From contig JAFIGS010000012.1 in NCBI GenBank assembly GCA_017849615.1, forward strand, positions 156,761-220,760: a DNA stretch of 64,000 nt, read 5' to 3'. A program made the position numbers and the translations under genes. This document shows, one piece after another, positions 35,856-42,097 of the stretch. How positions within the stretch are numbered: position 1 is the first letter of the stretch; each line of letters opens with the position of its first letter. Below the pieces are notes generated by a model. The model was not told where the DNA came from and searched no databases. It was given only the letters and a program-made list of their open reading frames with translations. Origin of the DNA: Pseudolabrys sp. (GTDB taxonomy: Bacteria; Pseudomonadota; Alphaproteobacteria; Rhizobiales; Xanthobacteraceae).

Positions 35856-36409
35856 TCTCAGCCATGATGGGGCGCGGGCGGGTCCGCAAGTCCGGCTTCG
35901 CGCGCGATCAGCGCGGCGTCTCGGCGGTGGAATTCGCGCTGGTGGCGCCGGTGATGATCGGCCTGTACTTCGGCTGCGTCGAGATTTCGGATGGCGTCAG
36001 CGTCGACCGCAAGGTCAGTCTCGCTGCCGCCGCGCTTGCAAACCTGTCGTCGCAGGTAACCACGCTCTCGGCTGCCGACATGGGCAACGTATTCGATGCC
36101 TCGGGCGCCATCGTCGCGCCCTACGACGTCAACAAGATGAAGATGACGGTCACCTGCATCAGCATCGACGGCAGCAAGAAAGCGACCGTGAAATGGAGCG
36201 TGACGCGTAACGGCACCGTCAATTCCGGCACCGCGTCGCTGCCATCGGCGCTCCAGGTCGCCAACACCCAGATCATTCTCGCCGAAGCAAGCTACGCCTA
36301 TCAGCCGATCGTCGGCTATACGATTACCGGCACGATCAATCTGGCGGACAAGATGTACATGACGCCGCGCCAGACGGCCCCGAGCTACGCCAATCAGTCT
36401 TGTACCTGA
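35849..36409 (+). CDS. TadE/TadF-like pseudopilin
   Basis: 186 residues. The leader ends RDQRG, followed by VSAVEFALVAPVMIGLYF, again the TadE motif and helix. The extracytoplasmic domain has two Cys (VTCISIDG and the C-terminal QSCT). It forms a pair with the preceding gene, as TadE and TadF do in other loci. Its stop lies 11 bp from the stop of the convergent Lrp-type gene. ATG 35849 is inside the last codons of the preceding gene. Confidence 0.9.
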   Translation: MLISAMMGRGRVRKSGFARDQRGVSAVEFALVAPVMIGLYFGCVEISDGVSVDRKVSLAAAALANLSSQVTTLSAADMGNVFDASGAIVAPYDVNKMKMTVTCISIDGSKKATVKWSVTRNGTVNSGTASLPSALQVANTQIILAEASYAYQPIVGYTITGTINLADKMYMTPRQTAPSYANQSCT

Positions 36410-36420
36410 ACGAATGGCCC

Positions 36421-36894
36421 TCAGCGCGAGGCCGACTTGGCATCGCCCATCGGCAGTGCCGTCGTCGATTTGATGCGCTCCATGGCGAATCGCGACGTGA
36501 CATTCTTCAACGGCACGGTGGCGATCAGCTTCTTGTAGAACGCGTCATAGGCCTGCATGTCCGGCACCACGACGCGCAGCACGTAATCGACGTCGCCCGC
36601 CATGCGATAGAATTCCATCACCTCCGGCATGGCGTTCACGACGTCGGCGAAACGGCCGAGCCATTCCTGCGAATGATCGCCGGTCTCAACCGAAACGAAC
36701 ACCGTGATGCCTAGCCCGATCTTCTCGGGATCGATCAGCGCCACGCGCTTGGTGATAACGCCCTCGGCCTCGAGCCGCTGCAGGCGCTTCCAGCATGGCG
36801 TCGACGACAGGCCCACCCGCTGTCCGATTTCGGCGACCGACAGGGAGGCGTCTTCCTGCACCACGGCGAGGATCTTGCGGTCGATGGCATCCAT
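36421..36894 (-). CDS. Lrp/AsnC family transcriptional regulator
   Basis: 157 residues. Winged HTH at 1-60 (ASLSVAEIGQRVGLSSTPCWKRLQRLEAEGVI) and a C-terminal RAM ligand-binding domain (about 65-150). The HTH with SSTPCWKRLQRLE is typical of Lrp-like regulators that sense amino acids; one E. coli relative, DecR, answers to cysteine. It is divergent from a rhodanese/YedE sulfur cluster, and two Lrp-consensus boxes lie between. Control of that cluster and of itself is inferred. Confidence 0.92.
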   Translation of the reverse strand: MDAIDRKILAVVQEDASLSVAEIGQRVGLSSTPCWKRLQRLEAEGVITKRVALIDPEKIGLGITVFVSVETGDHSQEWLGRFADVVNAMPEVMEFYRMAGDVDYVLRVVVPDMQAYDAFYKKLIATVPLKNVTSRFAMERIKSTTALPMGDAKSASR

Positions 36895-36945
36895 TCTCTG
36901 AATCCTTGGAAAGATAGAACAACCGGACTTTGTCAGCCTCCAAAA

Positions 36946-36960
36946 CAGAATATTATTCTT
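36946..36960. promoter_or_regulatory. Lrp-type operator 1
   Basis: CAGAATATTATTCTT matches the published E. coli Lrp consensus YAGHAWATTWTDCTR at 14 of 15 positions; its core GAATA-T-TATTC is a perfect inverted repeat. It lies 52 bp before the Lrp-type gene's start codon. Confidence 0.6.
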
Positions 36961-36986
36961 ATTTAGAACTGACTACTGTCCTTACA

Positions 36987-37001
36987 GAGAAAAATATTCT
37001 A
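36987..37001. promoter_or_regulatory. Lrp-type operator 2
   Basis: GAGAAAAATATTCTA matches the Lrp consensus at 13 of 15 positions. It begins 41 bp after operator 1, about four helical turns, so two Lrp dimers would bind the same DNA face. It lies 55 bp before the rhodanese ATG at 37057. Confidence 0.5.
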
Positions 37002-37056
37002 TTTCAAGAGAAATCTGATGGCGCTCTCAAGCGCCCCGCTTCGATTGGACCGCATC

Positions 37057-38034
37057 ATGAGAAAATTCTTCGCCCCGTTCGTGGCAGCCGGCCTGAGCGC
37101 CCTGGTATCGCTCGGCGCAACCTTTACCGCCTCCGCGGCCGAACCCTCCCAGCCGCTGGTCAGCGTGACGTGGCTGCAGCAGAACCTCGACAACAAGAAT
37201 GTTCTGATCCTCGACGTCCGCTCCGCCATCGATGGCGGTGGCGCCAAGGCTTACGAGGAAGCACACATTCCGCGGTCGGTGCACAGCGACTACGACAAGG
37301 CCGGCTGGCGCGTCACGCGCAACGACGTGCCCTTCATGCTGCCGACCGTTCCTGAGCTCGAAAAGCTGATTGGCGACCTCGGCATCGACGAGGCGACCCA
37401 TGTTGTCGTCGTTCCGGCGGGGGTGAGCTACACCGATTTCGGCGCGGCCGCCCGCACCTACTGGACGCTGAAGGTCGTCGGCATCGCCAACGTTTCGATT
37501 CTCGATGGCGGTGTCGCCGCCTGGAAGGCCGCCGGCCTGCCGCTCGAAAGCGGCGTCAGCAAGCCGTCTGCGACGATCTTCACCGCCTCGCTCAACGAGA
37601 AATTGCTCTCGCGCATTGACGACGTGGCCAAGGTCGAGCCCGGCAAGAACGCGACATTGCTGGATGCCCGCCCGGCCACGTTCTTCACCGGTAAGGAAAA
37701 AGCGCCGAATGCGCAGGCCTATGGCCACATTCCGGGGGCGGTCAATCTCGACAGCGCCAGCTTCTACGATGCCGCCTCGAACAGGCTGAAGCCGCGCGCC
37801 GAGCTTGCCGCGCTCGCGGCGCAGCTGCCGGCGCAGCAGCCGGTGATCGCCTATTGCAACACCGGGCACTGGGCCGCCACCGACTGGTTCGTTCTCCACG
37901 AACTGCTGGGCCGCAAGGACGTCAGCCTCTATGACGGCTCGATGGTCGAATGGAGCGCCAACGCGTCCCGCCCGATCGCGTCCTCCCGCACCAAATGGGA
38001 CGATGTAAAGAAGGCGCTCGGCTTCGGTTCGTGA
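37057..38034 (+). CDS. periplasmic tandem-rhodanese sulfurtransferase
   Basis: 325 residues from ATG 37057. Signal peptide (FFAPFVAAGLSALVSLGATFTASAA), then two rhodanese domains. The second has the catalytic Cys (codon 37855-37857) in the loop YCNTGHWA; the first has no Cys in the matching position (VVVPAGVSYTDF), as normal for thiosulfate sulfurtransferases. It would move sulfane sulfur from thiosulfate or persulfides in the periplasm. An ATG at 37018 is an alternative that would leave a less compact signal peptide. It precedes a YeeE/YedE transporter. Confidence 0.88.
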   Translation: MRKFFAPFVAAGLSALVSLGATFTASAAEPSQPLVSVTWLQQNLDNKNVLILDVRSAIDGGGAKAYEEAHIPRSVHSDYDKAGWRVTRNDVPFMLPTVPELEKLIGDLGIDEATHVVVVPAGVSYTDFGAAARTYWTLKVVGIANVSILDGGVAAWKAAGLPLESGVSKPSATIFTASLNEKLLSRIDDVAKVEPGKNATLLDARPATFFTGKEKAPNAQAYGHIPGAVNLDSASFYDAASNRLKPRAELAALAAQLPAQQPVIAYCNTGHWAATDWFVLHELLGRKDVSLYDGSMVEWSANASRPIASSRTKWDDVKKALGFGS

Positions 38035-38065
38035 TAGACTTCTCGCCTTGATCTCGACGAAATAA

Positions 38066-38092
38066 AGAGGCGCGCCGGAAAAGCGCGCCTCT
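38066..38092 (+). terminator. hairpin between rhodanese and yedE-like gene
   Basis: A perfect 10-bp stem AGAGGCGCGC / GCGCGCCTCT with a 7-nt CGGAAAA loop lies 30 bp after the rhodanese stop. No T-run follows, so it may be a weak terminator or RNA-stability hairpin rather than a full stop before the transporter gene 20 bp further on. Confidence 0.5.
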
Positions 38093-38111
38093 CGCAATGA
38101 CAAGGCCGGGC

Positions 38112-39257
38112 ATGTCCACCGCAACGTTTTCCGCTTCTTCCGCCGCCGCGGCGCGCACCGACTATCTGTTCGTTTCCATCGCCGTTCTCGCCACCGCGAT
38201 CCTGGTCGCGCTGGTGCTGCTCGACGGCCAGCCGGCCTCCGCGGCCCTGGTGCTGGGCGGCTTCGGGCTCGGCGTCGCCTTCCTGAAGGCCGAGTTCAGC
38301 TACGCCGCCTCGTGGCGGCGCTTCCTGACGCGCGGCGAGGCCGGGGGGCTGATCGGCGGCCTTATTGTCATTGCGATCGCCGCGCTCGTCATCGTCCCGG
38401 TTGCGGCGCTGTCGAAAGGCTACGGCGGCGCCATCGCGCCGCTCGGGCCGTCGCTGATCGTCGGCGCCTTCGTGTTCGGCGTCGGCATGCAGCTCGGCAA
38501 CGGGTGCGGCTCCGGCACGCTCTATACCGTCGGCGGCGGCTCCGGCCGCATGCTGATCACGCTGGCCTTCTTCATCATCGGCAGCGTGCTCGGCTCGCTG
38601 TCGCTGCCCGGCTTCCTGGAGCTCGGCGGCATCGATCCGATTTTGGCCTCCGATTATCTCGGCCCGTGGGGCGGACTGGTCGCCACGCTGGCGAGCCTCG
38701 TCGCCGCCGCCGTAATCCTGGCTTTCGTCGCCCAAAAGCGCGGCGCCAACTTCATGCCGTCGCGCAACTACATCATCGGCGGCATCGTCATCGGTCTGTT
38801 GTGCATCGGCGTGTTCTTCGCCGGCGGCCATCCGTGGAGCGTCACCTTCGGCTACACGGTCTGGGGCGCCAAGATTTTTCAGGCGCTCGGCTTCGACTTC
38901 TCGAACGCCGCGTTCTGGCAGTGGCCGGGCCCCAAGCACGCGCTCGAGCAATCGGTGCTGTCCGACACGTCGAGCCTCACCGATTTCGGCATGATCTTCG
39001 GCGCCATGGCGGCAGCGGCAGCGACCAAGCGCTTCGCCAATATGCCCTGGCCGCCGGTCGGCTCGCTGCTCGCGGCTGCGGTCGGCGGCATCCTGATGGG
39101 CTGGGGCGCGCGGCTTGGTTTTGGCTGCAACATCGGCGCCTTCGTCGGCGGCGTCGCCTCGGGCTCGCTGCACGGCTGGGTGTGGTTCGCGATGGCGCTG
39201 CTCGGCAGCATGGTGGGCATCCGCCTGCGGCCGCTGTTCGGCATGTCGCGGGAGTAG
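38112..39257 (+). CDS. YeeE/YedE (TsuA-like) sulfur-compound transporter
   Basis: 381 residues, mostly hydrophobic, with two related halves. The family Cys motifs are GNGCGSGTLYT (Cys132) in the first half and GFGCNIGAF in the second. YeeE/TsuA imports thiosulfate through a chain of Cys residues; YedE proteins are also linked to selenium. The rhodanese upstream favours thiosulfate or a related sulfane-sulfur donor. ATG 38097 would add five residues. Followed at once by a 50-codon gene. Confidence 0.88.
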   Translation: MSTATFSASSAAAARTDYLFVSIAVLATAILVALVLLDGQPASAALVLGGFGLGVAFLKAEFSYAASWRRFLTRGEAGGLIGGLIVIAIAALVIVPVAALSKGYGGAIAPLGPSLIVGAFVFGVGMQLGNGCGSGTLYTVGGGSGRMLITLAFFIIGSVLGSLSLPGFLELGGIDPILASDYLGPWGGLVATLASLVAAAVILAFVAQKRGANFMPSRNYIIGGIVIGLLCIGVFFAGGHPWSVTFGYTVWGAKIFQALGFDFSNAAFWQWPGPKHALEQSVLSDTSSLTDFGMIFGAMAAAAATKRFANMPWPPVGSLLAAAVGGILMGWGARLGFGCNIGAFVGGVASGSLHGWVWFAMALLGSMVGIRLRPLFGMSRE

Positions 39258-39262
39258 TCCTT

Positions 39263-39415
39263 ATGAGAAGGGTCTACATCGTCGTGACGCTGGTCGCGCT
39301 GTTCGCCATCGTCGGCAATCACCTGATGAGCCCGTCGACCGGACGCGCCGTGTCGCCGGAGGATTTCGCCGGCGCCTGCGCGCCGTGCGGCGCGCCTTGT
39401 CCATCGGTGAAGTAG
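39263..39415 (+). CDS. 50-residue membrane-anchored cysteine-rich peptide
   Basis: Start ATG 39263, stop TAG 39413-39415, too short for most gene finders. One membrane segment (VYIVVTLVALFAIVGNHLM, residues 4-22) is followed by a short outward tail with three Cys in CAPCGAPC (residues 40-47). GGAG at 39251-39254, overlapping the yedE-like gene's end, gives an ideal ribosome site, so translation is coupled to the transporter. Tail Cys could carry or relay sulfane sulfur or bind metal; no family recognised. Confidence 0.65.
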   Translation: MRRVYIVVTLVALFAIVGNHLMSPSTGRAVSPEDFAGACAPCGAPCPSVK

Positions 39416-39424
39416 CGATGCACT

Positions 39425-39495
39425 CCGCTCATTCCCGCGAAGGCGGGAATCCAGGATAGGCCGCACTGGGTCCCCGCCTGCGCGGGGACGAGCGG
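39425..39495. repeat. palindromic repeat, CCGCTCATTCCCGCGAAGGCGGGAATCC type (copy 1)
   Basis: Outer arms CCGCTC / GAGCGG, first hairpin ATTCCCGC-GAAG-GCGGGAAT, second hairpin TCCCCGC-CTGC-GCGGGGA. The same plan occurs at 59548-59625. It lies after the peptide gene, between it and the convergent kinase gene, where it may act as a bidirectional terminator. Confidence 0.8.
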
Positions 39496-39497
39496 AA

Positions 39498-40418
39498 TTA
39501 GGGCCGTTCTCTGAGGAACGCATCGACCTCGTCGCGCGTCGCGGCGCCCATCAGGCCGCCGAAGCGCGTGCACTTGATCGCCGCGGCGGCGGCGGCAAAG
39601 CGCATCGACTTCACGACATCGCGGGTTTCGACGAAATGCACCGCGAAGCCGCCGTGGAACGTGTCGCCGGCGCCGAGCGTATCGACGGCCTTCACCTTGA
39701 AGGCGTCCATGTGACAGACGTCGCCGTTCTCAAGCCAATAGACGCCATCCGGCCCATCGGTCACGGCGAGGAATTCGCCGAAGCTCTCGCCGAGCTTCTT
39801 CAGCGCCCCGGGCAAATCCTTGACGCCCGTGGCTTCGCGAATGGCGTCGGCCGAGCAGATCACATGCGAGCACGCCTGAAACAGCGGATCGTCCGGCGGC
39901 GTCGGCTTGTCGAAATCGAGCACGCGCGGAATGCCGCGCTTCTGTGCCGCAAGGCAGATCGGCAGGCTGATATTGCTGTAGCGGTTATCCAGCATCGCGG
40001 CGTCGGCACTGGCGACGATGCCATCGGGATCGGCCGGTGTCGCCGCATTGAGCCCCTTGGGCCGCATGGTGACGATCATCTTCTCGCCTTCGGCGTCGAG
40101 CATGATCAGCGACGCCGCCGATCGCGCGCCCTTCACGCGAATGGCGTGCGAGATATCGATGTTCTCCTTGGCGAATGTCTTGAGAATGGAGTTGGCGACG
40201 TCGTCGGTCTCATCGCCGACCGCGCCGATATAGGTGACGTGCGCGCCGAGCCGCGCCATCGCGACTGCGGCATTGCCGGCCTGGCCGCCGCTGGTGACCA
40301 CGAAATCGGTCGCCGACACCTTGCCGCCGGGCGCGGGGAATTTCTCCACCCGCATCACATTGTCCTGCACGGCGCCGCCGGCGCAGACGATGCGGATGGG
40401 GTTTCTGGCCTCAGTCAA
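39498..40418 (-). CDS. PfkB-family sugar kinase
   Basis: 306 residues, ribokinase fold. N-terminal signature GGQAGNAAVAMARLGA (near 44-59) and C-terminal DTLGAGDTFHGGFAVH with the catalytic Asp and anion hole. PfkB kinases phosphorylate sugars or nucleosides; the sequence does not show which. The first residues include CAGGAVQDNVMRVEKFP, a substrate-loop variant. No sugar transporter or regulator lies nearby, and the next gene upstream is nudC, 19 bp away on the same strand. Confidence 0.87.
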   Translation of the reverse strand: MTEARNPIRIVCAGGAVQDNVMRVEKFPAPGGKVSATDFVVTSGGQAGNAAVAMARLGAHVTYIGAVGDETDDVANSILKTFAKENIDISHAIRVKGARSAASLIMLDAEGEKMIVTMRPKGLNAATPADPDGIVASADAAMLDNRYSNISLPICLAAQKRGIPRVLDFDKPTPPDDPLFQACSHVICSADAIREATGVKDLPGALKKLGESFGEFLAVTDGPDGVYWLENGDVCHMDAFKVKAVDTLGAGDTFHGGFAVHFVETRDVVKSMRFAAAAAAIKCTRFGGLMGAATRDEVDAFLRERP

Positions 40419-40437
40419 ATCGTACGTCGTCCTCTCT

Positions 40438-41412
40438 TCAGGTAAACCGGACTTCGTCCTCTACCCAAGCGCGGATGATATGGTGCGCGATCGCCATCGG
40501 CGGCGGCGTGGTCAAGCCGTCCGGATGGCTGCGCGTCAGCATCGAAACGATCTCGTCCTTGCTAAACCACCGGGCGCCTTCGAGTTCCGTTTTGTCGATG
40601 ACGATGTCGCGGCTTTTCGCCTCGGCATGGGTGCCGATCATCAGCGACGACGGGAACGGCCACGGCTGCGAGCGGAAATACTGGATGCGGCCGCACAGAA
40701 TGCCGGCTTCCTCGCGCGTCTCGCGGCGCACCGCGTCCTCGATGGCTTCGCCGGGCTCGATGAATCCGGCGAGGCACGACCACATGCCGGGAATGAAGCG
40801 CGGCGACCGGCCAAGCAGGCATTCATCGCCATCGACAATCAGCATGATGACGACGGGATCGGTGCGCGGGAAATGCTCCGCCTTGCACGCCGGGCACAGC
40901 CGCTTCCAGCCGGCATCGACGGCGTCGGTGGCGTGGCCGCAATTGGAGCAGAAGCGATGGCGCGCATGCCACTGCAGGATGGACTTGGCTTCCGCCAGCG
41001 GCGGCAGGTGTTCGGCCGCGACCAGGCCCTGCACCGCGATCGAGCGCAGGTCGGTGATCAGAAGATCGTCGCGCGTCTTCAGCGCTTCGGCGGCGGCCTG
41101 CGGCATGCCGCGGCCGTAGCGCGGCGCGCCGTCGAGGTGGCCGAGAAACACCATCTCGTCGGCCGCGCCCAGCGCGCGCGCGTCATCGAGCGTGAATAGC
41201 GGATCGCTCGGCTCGCCCTTGCGCAGCACGATCATTTCGCCGCCGACCACATAGGTCGCGGCGCGGGCATCGGCGACCATGGCGCCCTGCGCAGCCTGAT
41301 CGATGCGCAGCTCGGCGGCACGCTCGAGGCGGCTGTTGGTGTAGCCGAGGAGAGGTTTGGGGCCGAGGGCGGCGGGAATCGGAGGTGCGGACATAGGCGC
41401 GGAAAGTCGCAT
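40438..41412 (-). CDS. nudC: NAD(H) pyrophosphatase / deNADding Nudix hydrolase
   Basis: 324 residues. A zinc ribbon (CSNCGH...CPAC) lies near residues 160-180 and the Nudix box is GFIEPGEAIEDAVRRETREE (about 213-232). The NudC family marker SQPWPFPSSLM follows. NudC splits NAD(H) to NMN and AMP and removes NAD caps from RNA. No clear ribosome site; ATG 41394 is an alternative start. Probably cotranscribed with the kinase downstream. Confidence 0.93.
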   Translation of the reverse strand: MRLSAPMSAPPIPAALGPKPLLGYTNSRLERAAELRIDQAAQGAMVADARAATYVVGGEMIVLRKGEPSDPLFTLDDARALGAADEMVFLGHLDGAPRYGRGMPQAAAEALKTRDDLLITDLRSIAVQGLVAAEHLPPLAEAKSILQWHARHRFCSNCGHATDAVDAGWKRLCPACKAEHFPRTDPVVIMLIVDGDECLLGRSPRFIPGMWSCLAGFIEPGEAIEDAVRRETREEAGILCGRIQYFRSQPWPFPSSLMIGTHAEAKSRDIVIDKTELEGARWFSKDEIVSMLTRSHPDGLTTPPPMAIAHHIIRAWVEDEVRFT

Positions 41413-41441
41413 GGCGGCCGGGGCAGCGCAATGCGCCGCGG

Positions 41442-41864
41442 TCAGCCGGCAACACCCAGGGCGCGCCGCAGCGCCGTCACAAAGCCGTCGCGAACCGCAG
41501 GGTCATAAGCAATGGCCGGCGCGGCGCCCCAGACCGGCCTTGGCCAGGCCGCATCGGAATGGCGCCGGCCGATGACATGGACGTGAAGCTGCGGCACGAC
41601 ATTGCCCAGCGCCGCAACGTTGAGCTTCTCGCATTCTGTGATCGTCTTGAGCGCGCGGGCAGCGGCGTCGATCTCCGCGCCCAGCGCGGCGCGGTCGGCC
41701 GGGGCAAGGTCGATCAGTTCCACGATATCCGGCCGCCGCGGCACCAGAACCAGCCACGGGTAATTGGCGTCGTTCGACAGCAGCGCGCGGCAGAGCGGCA
41801 GGTCCCCCACCGGAACCGTGTCGGCGGCGAGTTGCGGGTGGAGGAAAAAGGGTGCTTCCGGCAT
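41442..41864 (-). CDS. HIT family nucleotide hydrolase/transferase
   Basis: 140 residues. The histidine triad LHVHVIGRR lies near residue 100 (His-x-His-x, with a non-standard third position Gly/Arg rather than His directly after Val-Ile). Upstream NVVPQLHVH fits the fold. Family members hydrolyse AMP- or GMP-linked substrates. Start 41864 chosen because of GAGGAG upstream; the frame is open to 41945 but that stretch overlaps the SRP RNA promoter. Precedes nudC on the same strand. Confidence 0.85.
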   Translation of the reverse strand: MPEAPFFLHPQLAADTVPVGDLPLCRALLSNDANYPWLVLVPRRPDIVELIDLAPADRAALGAEIDAAARALKTITECEKLNVAALGNVVPQLHVHVIGRRHSDAAWPRPVWGAAPAIAYDPAVRDGFVTALRRALGVAG

Positions 41865-41878
41865 GGCGGCTCCTCGGC

Positions 41879-41907
41879 TTGCTTTCTCCTCCGGATGGCC
41901 CGATATA
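41879..41907 (+). promoter_or_regulatory. promoter of the SRP RNA gene
   Basis: TTGCTT (41879-41884), 17 bp, GATATA (41902-41907): a good sigma-70-type promoter. It places the start of transcription near 41914, exactly where the SRP RNA helix begins. It overlaps the 5' leader of the divergent HIT gene. Confidence 0.65.
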
Positions 41908-41913
41908 GGCGCC

Positions 41914-42008
41914 GGGAGGTTGGCGGTGGACGAACCACTCGCCAACCGGGTCAGGTCCGGAAGGAAGCAGCCCTAACGAGCACGGATCGGGTCGCTCGTC
42001 AGCCTCCC
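41914..42008 (+). ncRNA. ffs: signal recognition particle 4.5S RNA
   Basis: The universally conserved SRP domain IV core GTCAGGTCCGGAAGGAAGCAGCC is at about 41950-41972 (quoted in parts: GTCAGGTCC, GGAAGGAAGCAGCC). The ends GGGAGG and CCTCCC pair to close the long hairpin, giving about 95 nt. The RNA binds Ffh to target membrane and secreted proteins. It precedes dnaX, as usual in alphaproteobacteria. A run of five T follows at 42013-42017. Confidence 0.95.
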
Positions 42009-42020
42009 ACCGATTTTTCC
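42009..42020 (+). terminator. U-run terminator of the SRP RNA
   Basis: The closing stem of the SRP RNA itself (GGGAGG/CCTCCC) is followed by ACCGATTTTTCC, so the RNA hairpin plus T5 can act as an intrinsic terminator. Confidence 0.6.
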
Positions 42021-42097
42021 ACGATTCCCTTGGACGTGCCGCCCGGTATCAGCCCGGGCGGGTGGCCCCCGCGTCCCGGGCTTGCCAGAATAGGGAC

